The position numbers and the translations under genes are program-made. The notes under the pieces are model-generated. The model saw nothing but the letters and a program-made list of their open reading frames with translations. It was not told the DNA's origin and did no database searches. A DNA stretch of 17,821 nt from Sedimenticola sp. (GTDB lineage Bacteria; Pseudomonadota; Gammaproteobacteria; Chromatiales; Chromatiaceae): the NCBI GenBank assembly GCA_030590525.1, contig JAUUYI010000007.1:1-17821 (forward strand), written 5' to 3'. Positions 8,234 to 14,875 of the stretch are shown in pieces; the first letter of the stretch is position 1, and each line of letters starts with the position of its first letter.

Positions 8234-8336
8234 AGGACCAAGGACCGAGGACCAAGGACCGAGGAAAAGACAACAGATAGAACACAGAACCATTCTAAAT
8301 CCGGGCCCTTGGTCCTGTTTTTAATCCTTGGTCCTC
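8234..8336. repeat. AGGACC(A/G) heptamer array with complementary arm (element A)
   Basis: Four exact 7-bp units, AGGACCA/AGGACCG alternating, at 8234-8261 plus AGG at 8262-8264, face a complementary arm at 8307-8336 containing two TTGGTCCT copies. The 12-mer GAGGACCAAGGA at 8247-8258 is a perfect inverted repeat of TCCTTGGTCCTC at 8325-8336, so the whole gap can fold into a long stem. It fills the space between yciO and the M50 gene and overlaps the last base pairs of the yciO stop codon. Same family as the arrays at 16931-17035 and 17181-17210. Confidence 0.85.
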
Positions 8337-8952
8337 AGAAAACCGAGACATCACCCTTGCCGATCCGCAGCACCGCCGGCACCTCCTGTTCCATGTCGAT
8401 CACTGTGGTGGGCTCATACCCACAGTAGCCGCCATCGATCACCAGATCCGCCTCGTGGTCCAGGGTCTCCAGGATATCGTAGGGGTCCATCATCGGCATC
8501 TCGTCTTCAGGCAGGATCAGAGTGGAACTCATCAGCGGCTCCCCCAGCTCTTCCAGCAGGGCCTGCACGATGCGATTGTCTGGTATCCGGATACCGATGG
8601 TCTTGCGTTTCGGATGCTGTAACCGGCGCGGCACCTGCTTGGTAGCCTTGAGAATGAAAGTATAGGGTCCCGGCGTCAGATTCTTGAGCATCCGATAATG
8701 TTGATTCCCGACCTTTGCATAGGTGGAAATTTCGGAGAGATCCCGGCACACGAGCGTAAAATTATGCTTGTCGTCCAACCGACGAATACGCCGGATTCGC
8801 TCCATTGCCCCTTTGTCGCCAATCTGGCACCCCAGGGCATAGCTGGAATCTGTCGGATAGGCCACCAGACCGCCTTGCCGTAAGACATCCACTACCTGCG
8901 AGATCAGGCGCAGCTGGGGATTTTCTGGGTGAATCTTAAACAACCGGGCCAT
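8335..8952 (-). CDS. yciO: YciO, TsaC/Sua5/YrdC-family protein
   Basis: Member of the YrdC/Sua5/YciO superfamily, whose TsaC/Sua5 members make threonylcarbamoyl-AMP for tRNA t6A37. The 205-residue product closely follows E. coli YciO (206 aa): FKIHPENPQLRLISQ, AYPTDSSYALGCQIGDKGAM, RIRRLDDKHNFTLVCRDLSE, LTPGPYTFILKATKQVPRRL, KRKTIGIRIPDN, LGEPLMSSTLILP and a C-terminal PTTVIDM. YciO-type proteins carry the same fold, but their in vivo role is less certain than TsaC, so t6A synthesis should not be assumed. Start ATG at 8952 with a weak GAG-type site. It lies downstream of the PHP gene with a 92-bp gap; the yciV(rnm)-yciO pairing is also found in E. coli. Confidence 0.94.
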   Translation of the reverse strand: MARLFKIHPENPQLRLISQVVDVLRQGGLVAYPTDSSYALGCQIGDKGAMERIRRIRRLDDKHNFTLVCRDLSEISTYAKVGNQHYRMLKNLTPGPYTFILKATKQVPRRLQHPKRKTIGIRIPDNRIVQALLEELGEPLMSSTLILPEDEMPMMDPYDILETLDHEADLVIDGGYCGYEPTTVIDMEQEVPAVLRIGKGDVSVF

Positions 8953-9044
8953 ACTGTCTCTACTTCAAGTTGCAGCCAATAAATACCGTCAATCGCCTGG
9001 AACAAGCGAATCCAATCTGCGCTGTACACTGGAAAGAGCCGGGG

Positions 9045-9902
9045 TCAGGCGGTCGGCTCCGTGGGAGCGCTGCCCCAATCCCGCCACACCGGGATACAAC
9101 CATCCGGGAGTTCCGGCAACCGTCCCAGTTCTATCCAGGGATCCTCTGGCCCATGGTAGTCCGAGCCAGCCGAGGCCAGCAGCCCCAAATCACGGGCATG
9201 GGCCGCCATTTTGAAAACGTCATCACGACTGTGGCTGCCAGATACCACTTCCAACCCGACCCCGCCTGCCTCGACAAACTCCCCCAGCAGTCGCCGGAGC
9301 CGTCCCCGGTTCAGCGGATAGCGAGCCGGATGGGCAATCACCGCCTGCCCGCCTGCCCCGAGAATCCACGCTACTGCGTCCTCCAACCGAGTCCACTGGC
9401 CAGGTACATACCCGGGCTTCCCCCTGACCAGATAATGCTTGAACACCTTCCGCACATTGGGCTCATACCCTTCATCCACCAGAAAGCGGGCAAAATGGGT
9501 ACGCCCGATCAAACGGCCATTGGAACGGGCCTTTGCCCCCGCGAAACCGTGGGGGATACCTGCCTTCTCCAGGCGCCGCCCGATCTCCTCCGCTCGCCAG
9601 ACCCGAAACTCACGCAGCCCTTCCAGGCCCTCCTGCAACTGTTTGTCTTCCGGGTCCACGCCAAGCCCCACCACGTGGATCACCTGCGGACCCCAGCTGA
9701 CCGACACTTCCACTCCCGGGATCAGTCTGATACCAATGCGACTGGCTGCACAGACGGCCTCTCCCACTCCTTCCAGGGTGTCGTGGTCGGTGAGGGCCAG
9801 CACATCGATACCGGCCCCCCCCGCCCGCTCTACCAGCCTGGTGGGGCTCAGGGTGCCATCGGAAGCGAGAGAGTGACTGTGAAGATCGTACCGGAGAGAC
9901 AT
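9045..9902 (-). CDS. rnm: PHP-domain phosphoesterase (Rnm/YciV-like)
   Basis: Metal-dependent phosphoesterase of the PHP family. Its E. coli homologue YciV was described as a nucleoside 3',5'-bisphosphate phosphatase and as a 5'-3' exoribonuclease maturing the 5' ends of rRNAs. Visible in order (numbered from the ATG at 9902): DLHSHSLASDGTLSP with D6, H8, H10; VLALTDHDTLEGV; LIPGVEVSVSWGPQVIHVVG; GRTHFARFLVDEGYEPNV; KHYLVRGKPGYVPGQW; AVIAHPARYPLNR; and SAGSDYHGPEDPWIELGR. The length of 285 residues agrees with E. coli (293). Start choice is uncertain: ATG at 9902 and 9908 are both in frame, and neither has a clear ribosome-binding site (AAGGGG lies too far upstream). First gene of the minus-strand run and divergent from ubiG. 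Confidence 0.92.
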   Translation of the reverse strand: MSLRYDLHSHSLASDGTLSPTRLVERAGGAGIDVLALTDHDTLEGVGEAVCAASRIGIRLIPGVEVSVSWGPQVIHVVGLGVDPEDKQLQEGLEGLREFRVWRAEEIGRRLEKAGIPHGFAGAKARSNGRLIGRTHFARFLVDEGYEPNVRKVFKHYLVRGKPGYVPGQWTRLEDAVAWILGAGGQAVIAHPARYPLNRGRLRRLLGEFVEAGGVGLEVVSGSHSRDDVFKMAAHARDLGLLASAGSDYHGPEDPWIELGRLPELPDGCIPVWRDWGSAPTEPTA

Positions 9903-10081
9903 CTGCATATTGTACCGCAAAACCCCTTGGGCGGATGTCAGTTATAATGGGACGGGCAAACGAGCAGGATGGATCAAAGGACGCAGCGACGGATCCACCA
10001 ACACGCCGTAGCCTGACGTATCCGCTCCGCTTGATTAGATTTATACCTGCATTTATCGAGAAGTTACAATGATTAAATATC
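9903..10081. other. Non-coding divergent region, proximal part
   Basis: Left part of the 424-bp gap between the divergent rnm and ubiG genes. No credible ORF or tRNA is seen. It contains a perfect TATAAT on the plus strand at 9943-9948 without a matching -35 box, and a small inverted repeat TGGATC (9970-9975) / GATCCA (9992-9997). Promoters for both flanking genes should lie here or in the adjoining element, but I cannot place them firmly. Confidence 0.5.
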
Positions 10082-10295
10082 TCAAGTTTCGGAGTTCAGA
10101 TGATATAAAAGGCTAAATCAGGCCGTCCCTTCTTCCCCAGGGAGAAGGATGGGATGAAGAGGATTCGATAAATCGCTTCTTCCCCTGATCAAGTGGGTAG
10201 ATTACCGTTGTAGGGTCGAATTTATTCGGCCGACTCGGTGGTCGAATAAATTCGACCCAGCATTTCTGCTGACAGCAATGAGCTCCGAAACTTGA
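10082..10295. repeat. 214-bp MITE-like or structured element with terminal inverted repeats
   Basis: TCAAGTTTCGGAGTTCA at 10082-10098 is the inverted repeat of TGAGCTCCGAAACTTGA at 10279-10295 (16 of 17 pair). Between them lie three independent hairpins: 10128-10148 (CCTTCTTCCC / GGGAGAAGG), 10151-10185 (about 13 bp with a bulge around GATT-CGATA-AATC) and 10213-10258 (19-bp stem). The right terminus continues into the palindrome CTTGAATTCAAG (10291-10302). No credible coding capacity, and no clear target duplication. It ends 31 bp before the ubiG ATG, so as RNA it would be the ubiG leader. It could be a MITE, a REP cluster or a structured leader; sequence alone does not decide. Confidence 0.65.
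10213..10258. repeat. Strong 19-bp hairpin (REP-like palindrome)
   Basis: GGGTCGAATTTATTCGGCC (10213-10231) pairs with GGTCGAATAAATTCGACCC (10240-10258): 16 perfect base pairs, one G-T wobble and two more pairs, closing an 8-nt loop. No T-run follows, so it is not a standard terminator. It resembles the GGGTCGAATTTATTCG-type palindromes commonly dispersed in proteobacterial genomes. Confidence 0.8.
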
Positions 10296-10326
10296 ATTCA
10301 AGTATGAATAAGGTGGTGATTACCTG

Positions 10327-11043
10327 ATGAATGATAGCAGCATCAACGTCGATCATGCGGAGATCAGCAAGTTCGAGCAGCTGGCAGCCCGCTGGTGGGA
10401 TCCCGACAGCGAATTCAAACCACTGCATGAGATAAACCCTCTACGTTTGGGCTACATAGAGCGTTTTATCACGCTGAGCGGTAAAAACGTGCTGGACGTA
10501 GGTTGTGGCGGCGGCATCCTGTCAGAAAGCATGGCACACCAAGGGGCCGAGGTAACCGGGATTGACATGGGGGAGGCACCATTAGAGGTGGCGCGCCTGC
10601 ATCTGCTGGAGTCGGGCCTGGAGGTCGATTACAGGCGTATCCCGGTAGAGCAGCTGGCCCGGGAACAACCAGAATCCTACGACCTGGTGACCTGCATGGA
10701 GATGCTGGAGCATGTACCCGACCCCGCTTCCGTGGTGCGGGCCTGCATCCGGCTGACAAAGCCCGGTGGTTACACCTTTTTCTCCACCCTCAACCGGAAC
10801 CCGAAGTCCTACCTGTTTGCCATTATTGGAGCCGAATATCTGCTGCAGTTGCTGCCCAAGGGGACCCACGACTACGCCAGGTTCATCCGCCCTTCAGAAC
10901 TGGACCAATGGATCAGGGATGCCGGGCTGCAGATCCAGGATATCACCGGCCTGAGCTATAACCCTCTTACCCAACGATACAGTCTCTCCCCCCGGGATGT
11001 GGACGTAAACTACATAGTGAGCTGCCACAAAACCGATGACTGA
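10327..11043 (+). CDS. ubiG: UbiG, ubiquinone biosynthesis O-methyltransferase
   Basis: SAM-dependent methyltransferase performing both O-methylations in ubiquinone biosynthesis. The 238-residue product has the UbiG N-terminus ([29 protein letters not shown]), SAM motif [14 protein letters not shown] (55-67), an acidic residue ending the second strand (GIDMGE), [17 protein letters not shown] [26 protein letters not shown], and the C-terminal [13 protein letters not shown]. The start ATG has AAGGTGG at 10310-10316 about 10 nt upstream. First gene of the plus-strand trio ubiG-mupP-yciK. Its leader includes the inverted-repeat element just upstream. Confidence 0.96.
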   Translation: MNDSSINVDHAEISKFEQLAARWWDPDSEFKPLHEINPLRLGYIERFITLSGKNVLDVGCGGGILSESMAHQGAEVTGIDMGEAPLEVARLHLLESGLEVDYRRIPVEQLAREQPESYDLVTCMEMLEHVPDPASVVRACIRLTKPGGYTFFSTLNRNPKSYLFAIIGAEYLLQLLPKGTHDYARFIRPSELDQWIRDAGLQIQDITGLSYNPLTQRYSLSPRDVDVNYIVSCHKTDD

Positions 11044-11068
11044 CGACCCGCAGGTAGAAGGAGGTCCG

Positions 11069-11722
11069 GTGCGACTGGTTCTGTTCGATCTGGATGGCAC
11101 CTTTGCCGATACCGCCCCCGACCTCTCCAGCGCCCTGAACCAGACTCTCGAGCTCAACGGTCACAGCCCGCTTTCACTGGAGCAGATCAGGCCCTATGTC
11201 TCCCACGGTGGCATGGCAATGATACGCGCCGGTTTCGGCATCGAGCCGAGTCATCCGGAGTTCGATAACTACCGGCAGCAGTTTCTGGACTTCTACCGGC
11301 AGAACATCGCCCTGAACACCGTCCTGTTTCCGGGTATGGAACAGCTGCTGGAGAGATTGGAAAAACTGGGGATCGACTGGGGTATCGTCACCAACAAACC
11401 GGCCTGGCTGACCGATCCCCTGATGCAATGGCTCGACCCCAGGCGGCGGGCTGCCAGCATCGTCAGCGGCGATACCACGGAGGAGCGCAAGCCTCATCCC
11501 CGCCCCATCCTCTACGCCTGCGAACAGGCGGGTGTCGACCCATCCGCCTCCCTCTACATCGGCGATGCTGAGCGGGATATTCAGGCGGGAAGGGCTGCCG
11601 GAGCCACCACCCTGGCAGCCGTGTTCGGCTATATCGGACAACACGATCACCCGGAGCAGTGGGGCGCCGACGGCGCAATCGAACACCCACTGCAGATCCT
11701 GGAGTGGCTGGTTCCACGCTGA
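11069..11722 (+). CDS. mupP: HAD phosphatase, MupP-like (N-acetylmuramate 6-phosphate phosphatase) / Gph family
   Basis: HAD-superfamily phosphatase of 217 residues. Motif I FDLDGTFADTAPD (D7 nucleophile, D9 acid/base), motif II in GIVTNKPAW, Lys in EERKPHPRP, and motif III YIGDAERDIQAGRAAG. The C-terminal FGYI...HPEQWGAD and the position between ubiG and a yciK-like SDR match Pseudomonas MupP, which dephosphorylates MurNAc-6-P in peptidoglycan recycling; phosphoglycolate phosphatase (Gph) is the alternative. Start: an ATG at 11036 in the same frame overlaps the ubiG stop by 8 nt. The GTG at 11069 is preferred because AAGGAGGT, a full-length Shine-Dalgarno match, lies directly upstream (11058-11065, short spacing) and the product then begins MRLVLFDLDGT, as MupP does. 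Confidence 0.9.
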   Translation: MRLVLFDLDGTFADTAPDLSSALNQTLELNGHSPLSLEQIRPYVSHGGMAMIRAGFGIEPSHPEFDNYRQQFLDFYRQNIALNTVLFPGMEQLLERLEKLGIDWGIVTNKPAWLTDPLMQWLDPRRRAASIVSGDTTEERKPHPRPILYACEQAGVDPSASLYIGDAERDIQAGRAAGATTLAAVFGYIGQHDHPEQWGADGAIEHPLQILEWLVPR

Positions 11723-11736
11723 CAGGAAAAAGTGCC

Positions 11737-11766
11737 CCGTGCAGAGGCACGGAAAAACAATTTTTT
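11737..11766 (+). terminator. Possible rho-independent terminator after mupP
   Basis: Perfect 6-bp stem CCGTGC-AGAG-GCACGG (11737-11752), then AAAAACAA and six T (11761-11766). The T-run is 8 nt from the stem, longer than ideal. The T-run itself pairs with GCAAAAAA at 11780-11787 (TTTTTTGC / GCAAAAAA, extended by GTG/CAC), an alternative hairpin that would overlap the putative yciK promoter. Confidence 0.4.
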
Positions 11767-11794
11767 GCGTGGAATCACAGCAAAAAACTAGAAT
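11765..11794 (+). promoter_or_regulatory. Candidate sigma70 promoter for the yciK-like gene
   Basis: TTGCGT (11765-11770), an 18-bp spacer and TAGAAT (11789-11794), about 35 bp before the ATG at 11830. Together with the possible terminator upstream, this suggests the SDR gene can be transcribed separately from ubiG-mupP. Confidence 0.4.
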
Positions 11795-11829
11795 AGCCTA
11801 TTCCCTGTCACCCCCAGAGAGCCCGCACT

Positions 11830-12588
11830 ATGTTCAGTTATCAACCGCCTGAGGATCTACTCGCTGACCGTACCATCCTGGTCACCGGTGCCGGGGACGG
11901 TATCGGCCGCGTTGCCGCCCAGACCTTTGCCGCCCATGGCGCCACCGTGATTCTGCTCGGGCGCACCCTCGCAAAGCTGGAGTCGGTCTACGATGCCATC
12001 GAAGATGCGGGTGGAAAGCAGCCGGCCATCTATCCGATGAATCTCGAGGGGGCCACGGAACACAACTATCTGGAGCTGGCAAAGACTCTGGAAAAAGAGT
12101 TCGGTTCGCTGGAGGGTCTGCTGCACAATGCGGCCCAGTTGCGCCTGCTGAGTCGAATAGACGATTACGATGCCCAGACCTGGTTCCAGGTTATGCAGGT
12201 AAACCTGAATGCTCCCTTCATGCTGACCCAGGCCTGCCTGCCACTATTACGCAGGGCCGAGGATGCCTCGCTGCTGTTCACCTCAGACTCTGTTGGAAGA
12301 GAAGCCAAAGCCTACTGGGGTGCTTATGCGGTTTCTAAATTTGGCCTGGAAGGGCTGATGCAGGTGCTCGCGGAGGAGACCAGGGGCAGCAGCGCCATCC
12401 GGGTCAACAGTATCGACCCGGGACCGACCCGTACCAACCTCCGGGCCCACGCCTATCCGGGAGAAGACCCATCGACAGTGAAACTGCCGGAGGCACTGAT
12501 GCCCATCTATCTCTGGCTGATGGGTCCGGACAGTATCGACACCAGCGGCCAGGGTCTCTCTTTCGATACGCTTAACGCTGAAGAGTGA
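11830..12588 (+). CDS. yciK: YciK-like short-chain dehydrogenase/reductase
   Basis: Classical NAD(P)-dependent SDR of 252 residues with unknown physiological substrate. Visible: the Rossmann glycine motif LVTGAGDGIGR (17-27), HNAAQL (99-104, the NAG equivalent), NLNAPFMLTQ, the active-site YxxxK in GAYAVSKFGLEGLMQVLAEE (Y166, K170), and DPGPTRTNLRAHAYPGEDP. It follows E. coli YciK along its length, including the start (SYQPPEDLLADRTILVTG) and the MPIYLWLMGPDS near the end. At the serine site this protein has TSDSVG where E. coli YciK has TSSSVG. The residue 13 before Y166 is D153 and the one 12 before is S154, so which serves as the catalytic Ser is unclear. The ubiG-mupP-yciK order is also found in Pseudomonas. 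Ribosome-binding site weak. Confidence 0.92.
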   Translation: MFSYQPPEDLLADRTILVTGAGDGIGRVAAQTFAAHGATVILLGRTLAKLESVYDAIEDAGGKQPAIYPMNLEGATEHNYLELAKTLEKEFGSLEGLLHNAAQLRLLSRIDDYDAQTWFQVMQVNLNAPFMLTQACLPLLRRAEDASLLFTSDSVGREAKAYWGAYAVSKFGLEGLMQVLAEETRGSSAIRVNSIDPGPTRTNLRAHAYPGEDPSTVKLPEALMPIYLWLMGPDSIDTSGQGLSFDTLNAEE

Positions 12589-12652
12589 CCCCTTCCCATG
12601 TCAAACCACTGTTGTCTGCCAGAATGTTTTTATCAGGCCTCTGATTCCTGAA

Positions 12653-12661
12653 TGCTATATT
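12653..12661 (+). promoter_or_regulatory. Extended -10 promoter candidate next to the cyclase start
   Basis: TGCTATATT (TG-n-TATATT, an extended -10) ends 6 nt before the ATG at 12668. Transcription would start at or within a base of the ATG. No -35 box of quality and no Shine-Dalgarno are seen, consistent with a leaderless message, though an undetected upstream promoter is equally possible. Confidence 0.4.
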
Positions 12662-12667
12662 CTGCCC

Positions 12668-14377
12668 ATGGCCAAACGAACTTTCCTACTGGTATCACTG
12701 CTCATCCTGGCGTTCGTCGCCTCATCCTATCTGATTTTTGCAACCATCCTTAAGAACATCGAACGCAACGACCGTGAAAGCCAGTTGCAGATGCTGGCGG
12801 ATACCAGCAGCCAGATCGAGCTTTCCTATCAGCTGATCAACCGCCTCCTGGTCATCCGGCAGGAGAAGTTTCGTAAAATGCACGAGCTTACACTGTCACT
12901 TATGGGAGACGGAAAGAAGAAGATAGATCTTGCCTGGATCCAGAAGTTCATCGAATTCAAGGCCGGCATTCCGGTCGATGTCTATATTATCGGCCCCGAC
13001 TTGAAGATCGAAGAGTCCACCTACCCACCGGACGTAGGTCTCGATTTCAACGCCCCCCCCTTCGTCGACGTCCAGTACTTTCTGCGCGAGGCGAAACGGC
13101 AAAATCGTATTATGGTCGGGCAGCCTTCGCCAGAGTTCGTGAGCAAGCGCATCAAGATTTACACCTATTCGGAGCTCGGTGACGACCGCTATCTGGAACT
13201 GGGCTTCATAGACCCGGAGATCGACGGCTACTTTCAGACCCTCATCCAGTCATTGAAACAGCGTAGCGATGTCCAGGTGCAGCTCTTCTTCGAACTCTGG
13301 AATACCCTGCTGGCACCCCTGGTCCAGACCCCCCTGAAGGAATTCACGGACAAGAACGCATTACTGAAACAGCACCAGGAGGTTACCCGGGGGGAATACG
13401 AGATCTTCCGCAAGGTGATCGGATCTGACCACCCATACAAGCTGGAATCGACCAACCACCGGGGTGACCCGGTCACCACCTACTACACTCAGATCACCGG
13501 CCTGGCCCCGGAGATGCTCGGGAACATCGAGATGCGGTTTCTGGCCCGCGTCACCTTCAACAACTCTAAGATCGTTAAGATCAAGGAGCAATTCCTTTTC
13601 TTCTTCTGGATGGCGCTGCTGCTGGCCTTGCTGGGTCTGGCCGGGCTCGCCTACACCGTCCGCAGCTGGTTCATCCGGCCGCTGAATTTGATAGTCGCAG
13701 CCATCGAAAACAAACAACTGGTCGACCTCCGGCGGCTGCCGAAAAGCTCAGTTGAATTCAGCGAGATTGCCGAAACCTACAATCAGACCCTGGCTCATCT
13801 ACGAAAAAACATGGAGGAGTTAAAGTGGCAGTCAATCATCGATCCACTGACCGGCATCCAGAACCGCCGTAATTTCTACACCATATTCGGGCAGGAGGTC
13901 GGGCGCTCGGCCCGAACCCATACCTCTCTCGCCTTGGCGATGATCGATCTCGACCACTTCAAGACCTATAATGACCGGCATGGCCATCAGCAGGGAGATC
14001 AGCTTCTGAATTGGCTCGCCGACTATCTGCAACGGCGATTCCTGCGTCCTTCGGACCACATCTGCCGCATGGGGGGAGACGAATTCAGCGTCCTCCTCAG
14101 CGGCATAGACCCGGCAACCGTCGAGCATGTGTTCGAAGAGCTGAAGGATGGGTGGCACGAACTAGTGGCTACGAAAGAGCATGACCATCAGGCTCCCACG
14201 GTCGTTTCCATCTCAATCGGCGTCTACATCTGCACCGGGAGCAGTGGTACCAGCTGGAAGGATGCCTATGCGCAGGCTGATGAAGCCCTCTATGAGGCGA
14301 AGGATAAAGGGCGCAGCAGGGTGGTGATCAGGCGGCCATCAGCCCAGATATTTGACCCGGCACGACTGCGACATTAG
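12668..14377 (+). CDS. Membrane diguanylate cyclase with periplasmic sensor domain, HAMP and GGDEF
   Basis: Makes cyclic di-GMP from two GTP. The product is 569 residues. A first membrane segment (about 5-28) is followed by a roughly 280-residue periplasmic region probably of the Cache-like sensor type (DVYIIGPDLKIEESTYPPD, MVGQPSPEFVSKRIKIYTYS, DRYLELGFIDPEIDGYF). A second membrane segment (309-331) leads to a HAMP-like linker (FIRPLNLIVAAIENKQL, FSEIAETYNQTL) and the GGDEF domain (about 385-555). Catalytic features are intact: DPLTGIQNRRNF, MIDLDHFKTYND (D427), MGGDEF (468-473) and ADEALYEAKDKGRSRV. The allosteric I-site RPSD (460-463) lies exactly 5 residues before GGDEF, so product inhibition is expected. 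The ligand sensed is unknown. No Shine-Dalgarno is seen; a -10-like element abuts the start. Confidence 0.93.
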   Translation: MAKRTFLLVSLLILAFVASSYLIFATILKNIERNDRESQLQMLADTSSQIELSYQLINRLLVIRQEKFRKMHELTLSLMGDGKKKIDLAWIQKFIEFKAGIPVDVYIIGPDLKIEESTYPPDVGLDFNAPPFVDVQYFLREAKRQNRIMVGQPSPEFVSKRIKIYTYSELGDDRYLELGFIDPEIDGYFQTLIQSLKQRSDVQVQLFFELWNTLLAPLVQTPLKEFTDKNALLKQHQEVTRGEYEIFRKVIGSDHPYKLESTNHRGDPVTTYYTQITGLAPEMLGNIEMRFLARVTFNNSKIVKIKEQFLFFFWMALLLALLGLAGLAYTVRSWFIRPLNLIVAAIENKQLVDLRRLPKSSVEFSEIAETYNQTLAHLRKNMEELKWQSIIDPLTGIQNRRNFYTIFGQEVGRSARTHTSLALAMIDLDHFKTYNDRHGHQQGDQLLNWLADYLQRRFLRPSDHICRMGGDEFSVLLSGIDPATVEHVFEELKDGWHELVATKEHDHQAPTVVSISIGVYICTGSSGTSWKDAYAQADEALYEAKDKGRSRVVIRRPSAQIFDPARLRH

Positions 14378-14515
14378 CTCCAGGATGAAAGTTACCCACT
14401 CGAATAGGGGAAGAGCCAAAAATAAAATCGGTGTGAAATATAACGGACTACCGCGCGGTCTTTATAGGCGAGTGTAGAAAAAATGTTCTCAACTTTATAT
14501 ACAGGAAGATATACG

Positions 14516-14809
14516 ATGAAAAAAACAGCCCTTGCCCTTATCCTTGGTGTCTTCTCTTTTGGTGCTGCCGTAGCCGCTCAAAACAACCAGCAGCAGGAAG
14601 ACGATCTGATGTATGGCTATCGCCCTGTGGAGGCCGCCAAATCTGAGGCAGCCACGCCGAGTGCGGTTCGCAACAATCAGCAGCAGGAAGACGACCTGAT
14701 GTATGGCTATCGCACGACCAAGGCATCCCATTCAGAACCCGCCGACCCCAGTGCCATACGCAACAACCGGCAGCAGGAAGATGACCTGATGTATGGTTAC
14801 AGAAAGTAG
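14516..14809 (+). CDS. Small secreted protein with three QQEDDLMYGYR repeats, unknown function
   Basis: Predicted 97-residue precursor; I do not recognise the family. A clear Sec signal peptide (MKKTALALILGVFSFGAAVA, cleavage after residue 20 or 21) leaves a mature protein of about 76 residues. This consists of three blocks NN(Q/R)QQEDDLMYGYR at 22-36, 52-66 and 82-96, spaced exactly 30 residues apart by less conserved Ala/Ser/Pro/Glu linkers. No cysteines, very hydrophilic and acidic, two Tyr per block. The three DNA copies differ at many third positions but encode almost the same peptide. The start at 14516 is chosen because AGGAAG (14503-14508) is 7 nt upstream and the signal peptide begins there; an in-frame ATG at 14483 lacks both. 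It follows the diguanylate cyclase by 138 bp and is convergent with the AOR operon. A matrix, adhesive or regulated surface peptide is possible but unsupported. Confidence 0.8.
   Translation: MKKTALALILGVFSFGAAVAAQNNQQQEDDLMYGYRPVEAAKSEAATPSAVRNNQQQEDDLMYGYRTTKASHSEPADPSAIRNNRQQEDDLMYGYRK
14579..14803 (+). repeat. Three 90-bp tandem coding units in the secreted protein gene
   Basis: Conserved 45-bp cores at 14579-14623, 14669-14713 and 14759-14803, period 90 bp. Core differences are nearly all synonymous (AAC/AAT, GAC/GAT, GGC/GGT, TAT/TAC, CGC/AGA), with a single Gln-to-Arg change besides the first residue. This indicates selection on the peptide rather than recent duplication. Confidence 0.85.
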
Positions 14810-14835
14810 TGACTCTCCACACGCGTCATAGCGGC

Positions 14836-14866
14836 ACTGGTTCCCATGCGAAGCGTGGGAACCAGT
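14836..14866. terminator. Perfect hairpin between convergent genes (REP-like, probable bidirectional terminator)
   Basis: ACTGGTTCCCATGC (14836-14849) pairs with GCGTGGGAACCAGT (14853-14866): 14 base pairs including one G-T, with a GAA loop. It lies 27 bp after the secreted-protein stop and 9 bp after the end of the 106-residue protein gene on the other strand. No T-run on either side, so termination is inferred from position. GGTTCCCAnGC...GCGTGGGAACC palindromes are a common dispersed proteobacterial repeat. Confidence 0.65.
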
Positions 14867-14875
14867 AAATGCAAC

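Noticed and set aside
8234..8336. CRISPR-like array
   Set aside because: The repeat unit is 7 bp, contiguous and without spacers, and no cas gene is near.
8970..9947. 325-residue plus-strand ORF opposite the PHP gene
   Set aside because: Antisense shadow; the minus strand encodes all PHP metal-binding motifs.
9943..9948. Perfect TATAAT as a plus-strand promoter for ubiG
   Set aside because: No -35 match at 16-18 bp and no extended -10 TG; it would also imply a leader of more than 370 nt. Noted only in the region description.
10113..10301. 62-residue minus-strand ORF between rnm and ubiG
   Set aside because: It lies wholly within the palindromic element, has no Shine-Dalgarno, and its composition follows the inverted repeats.
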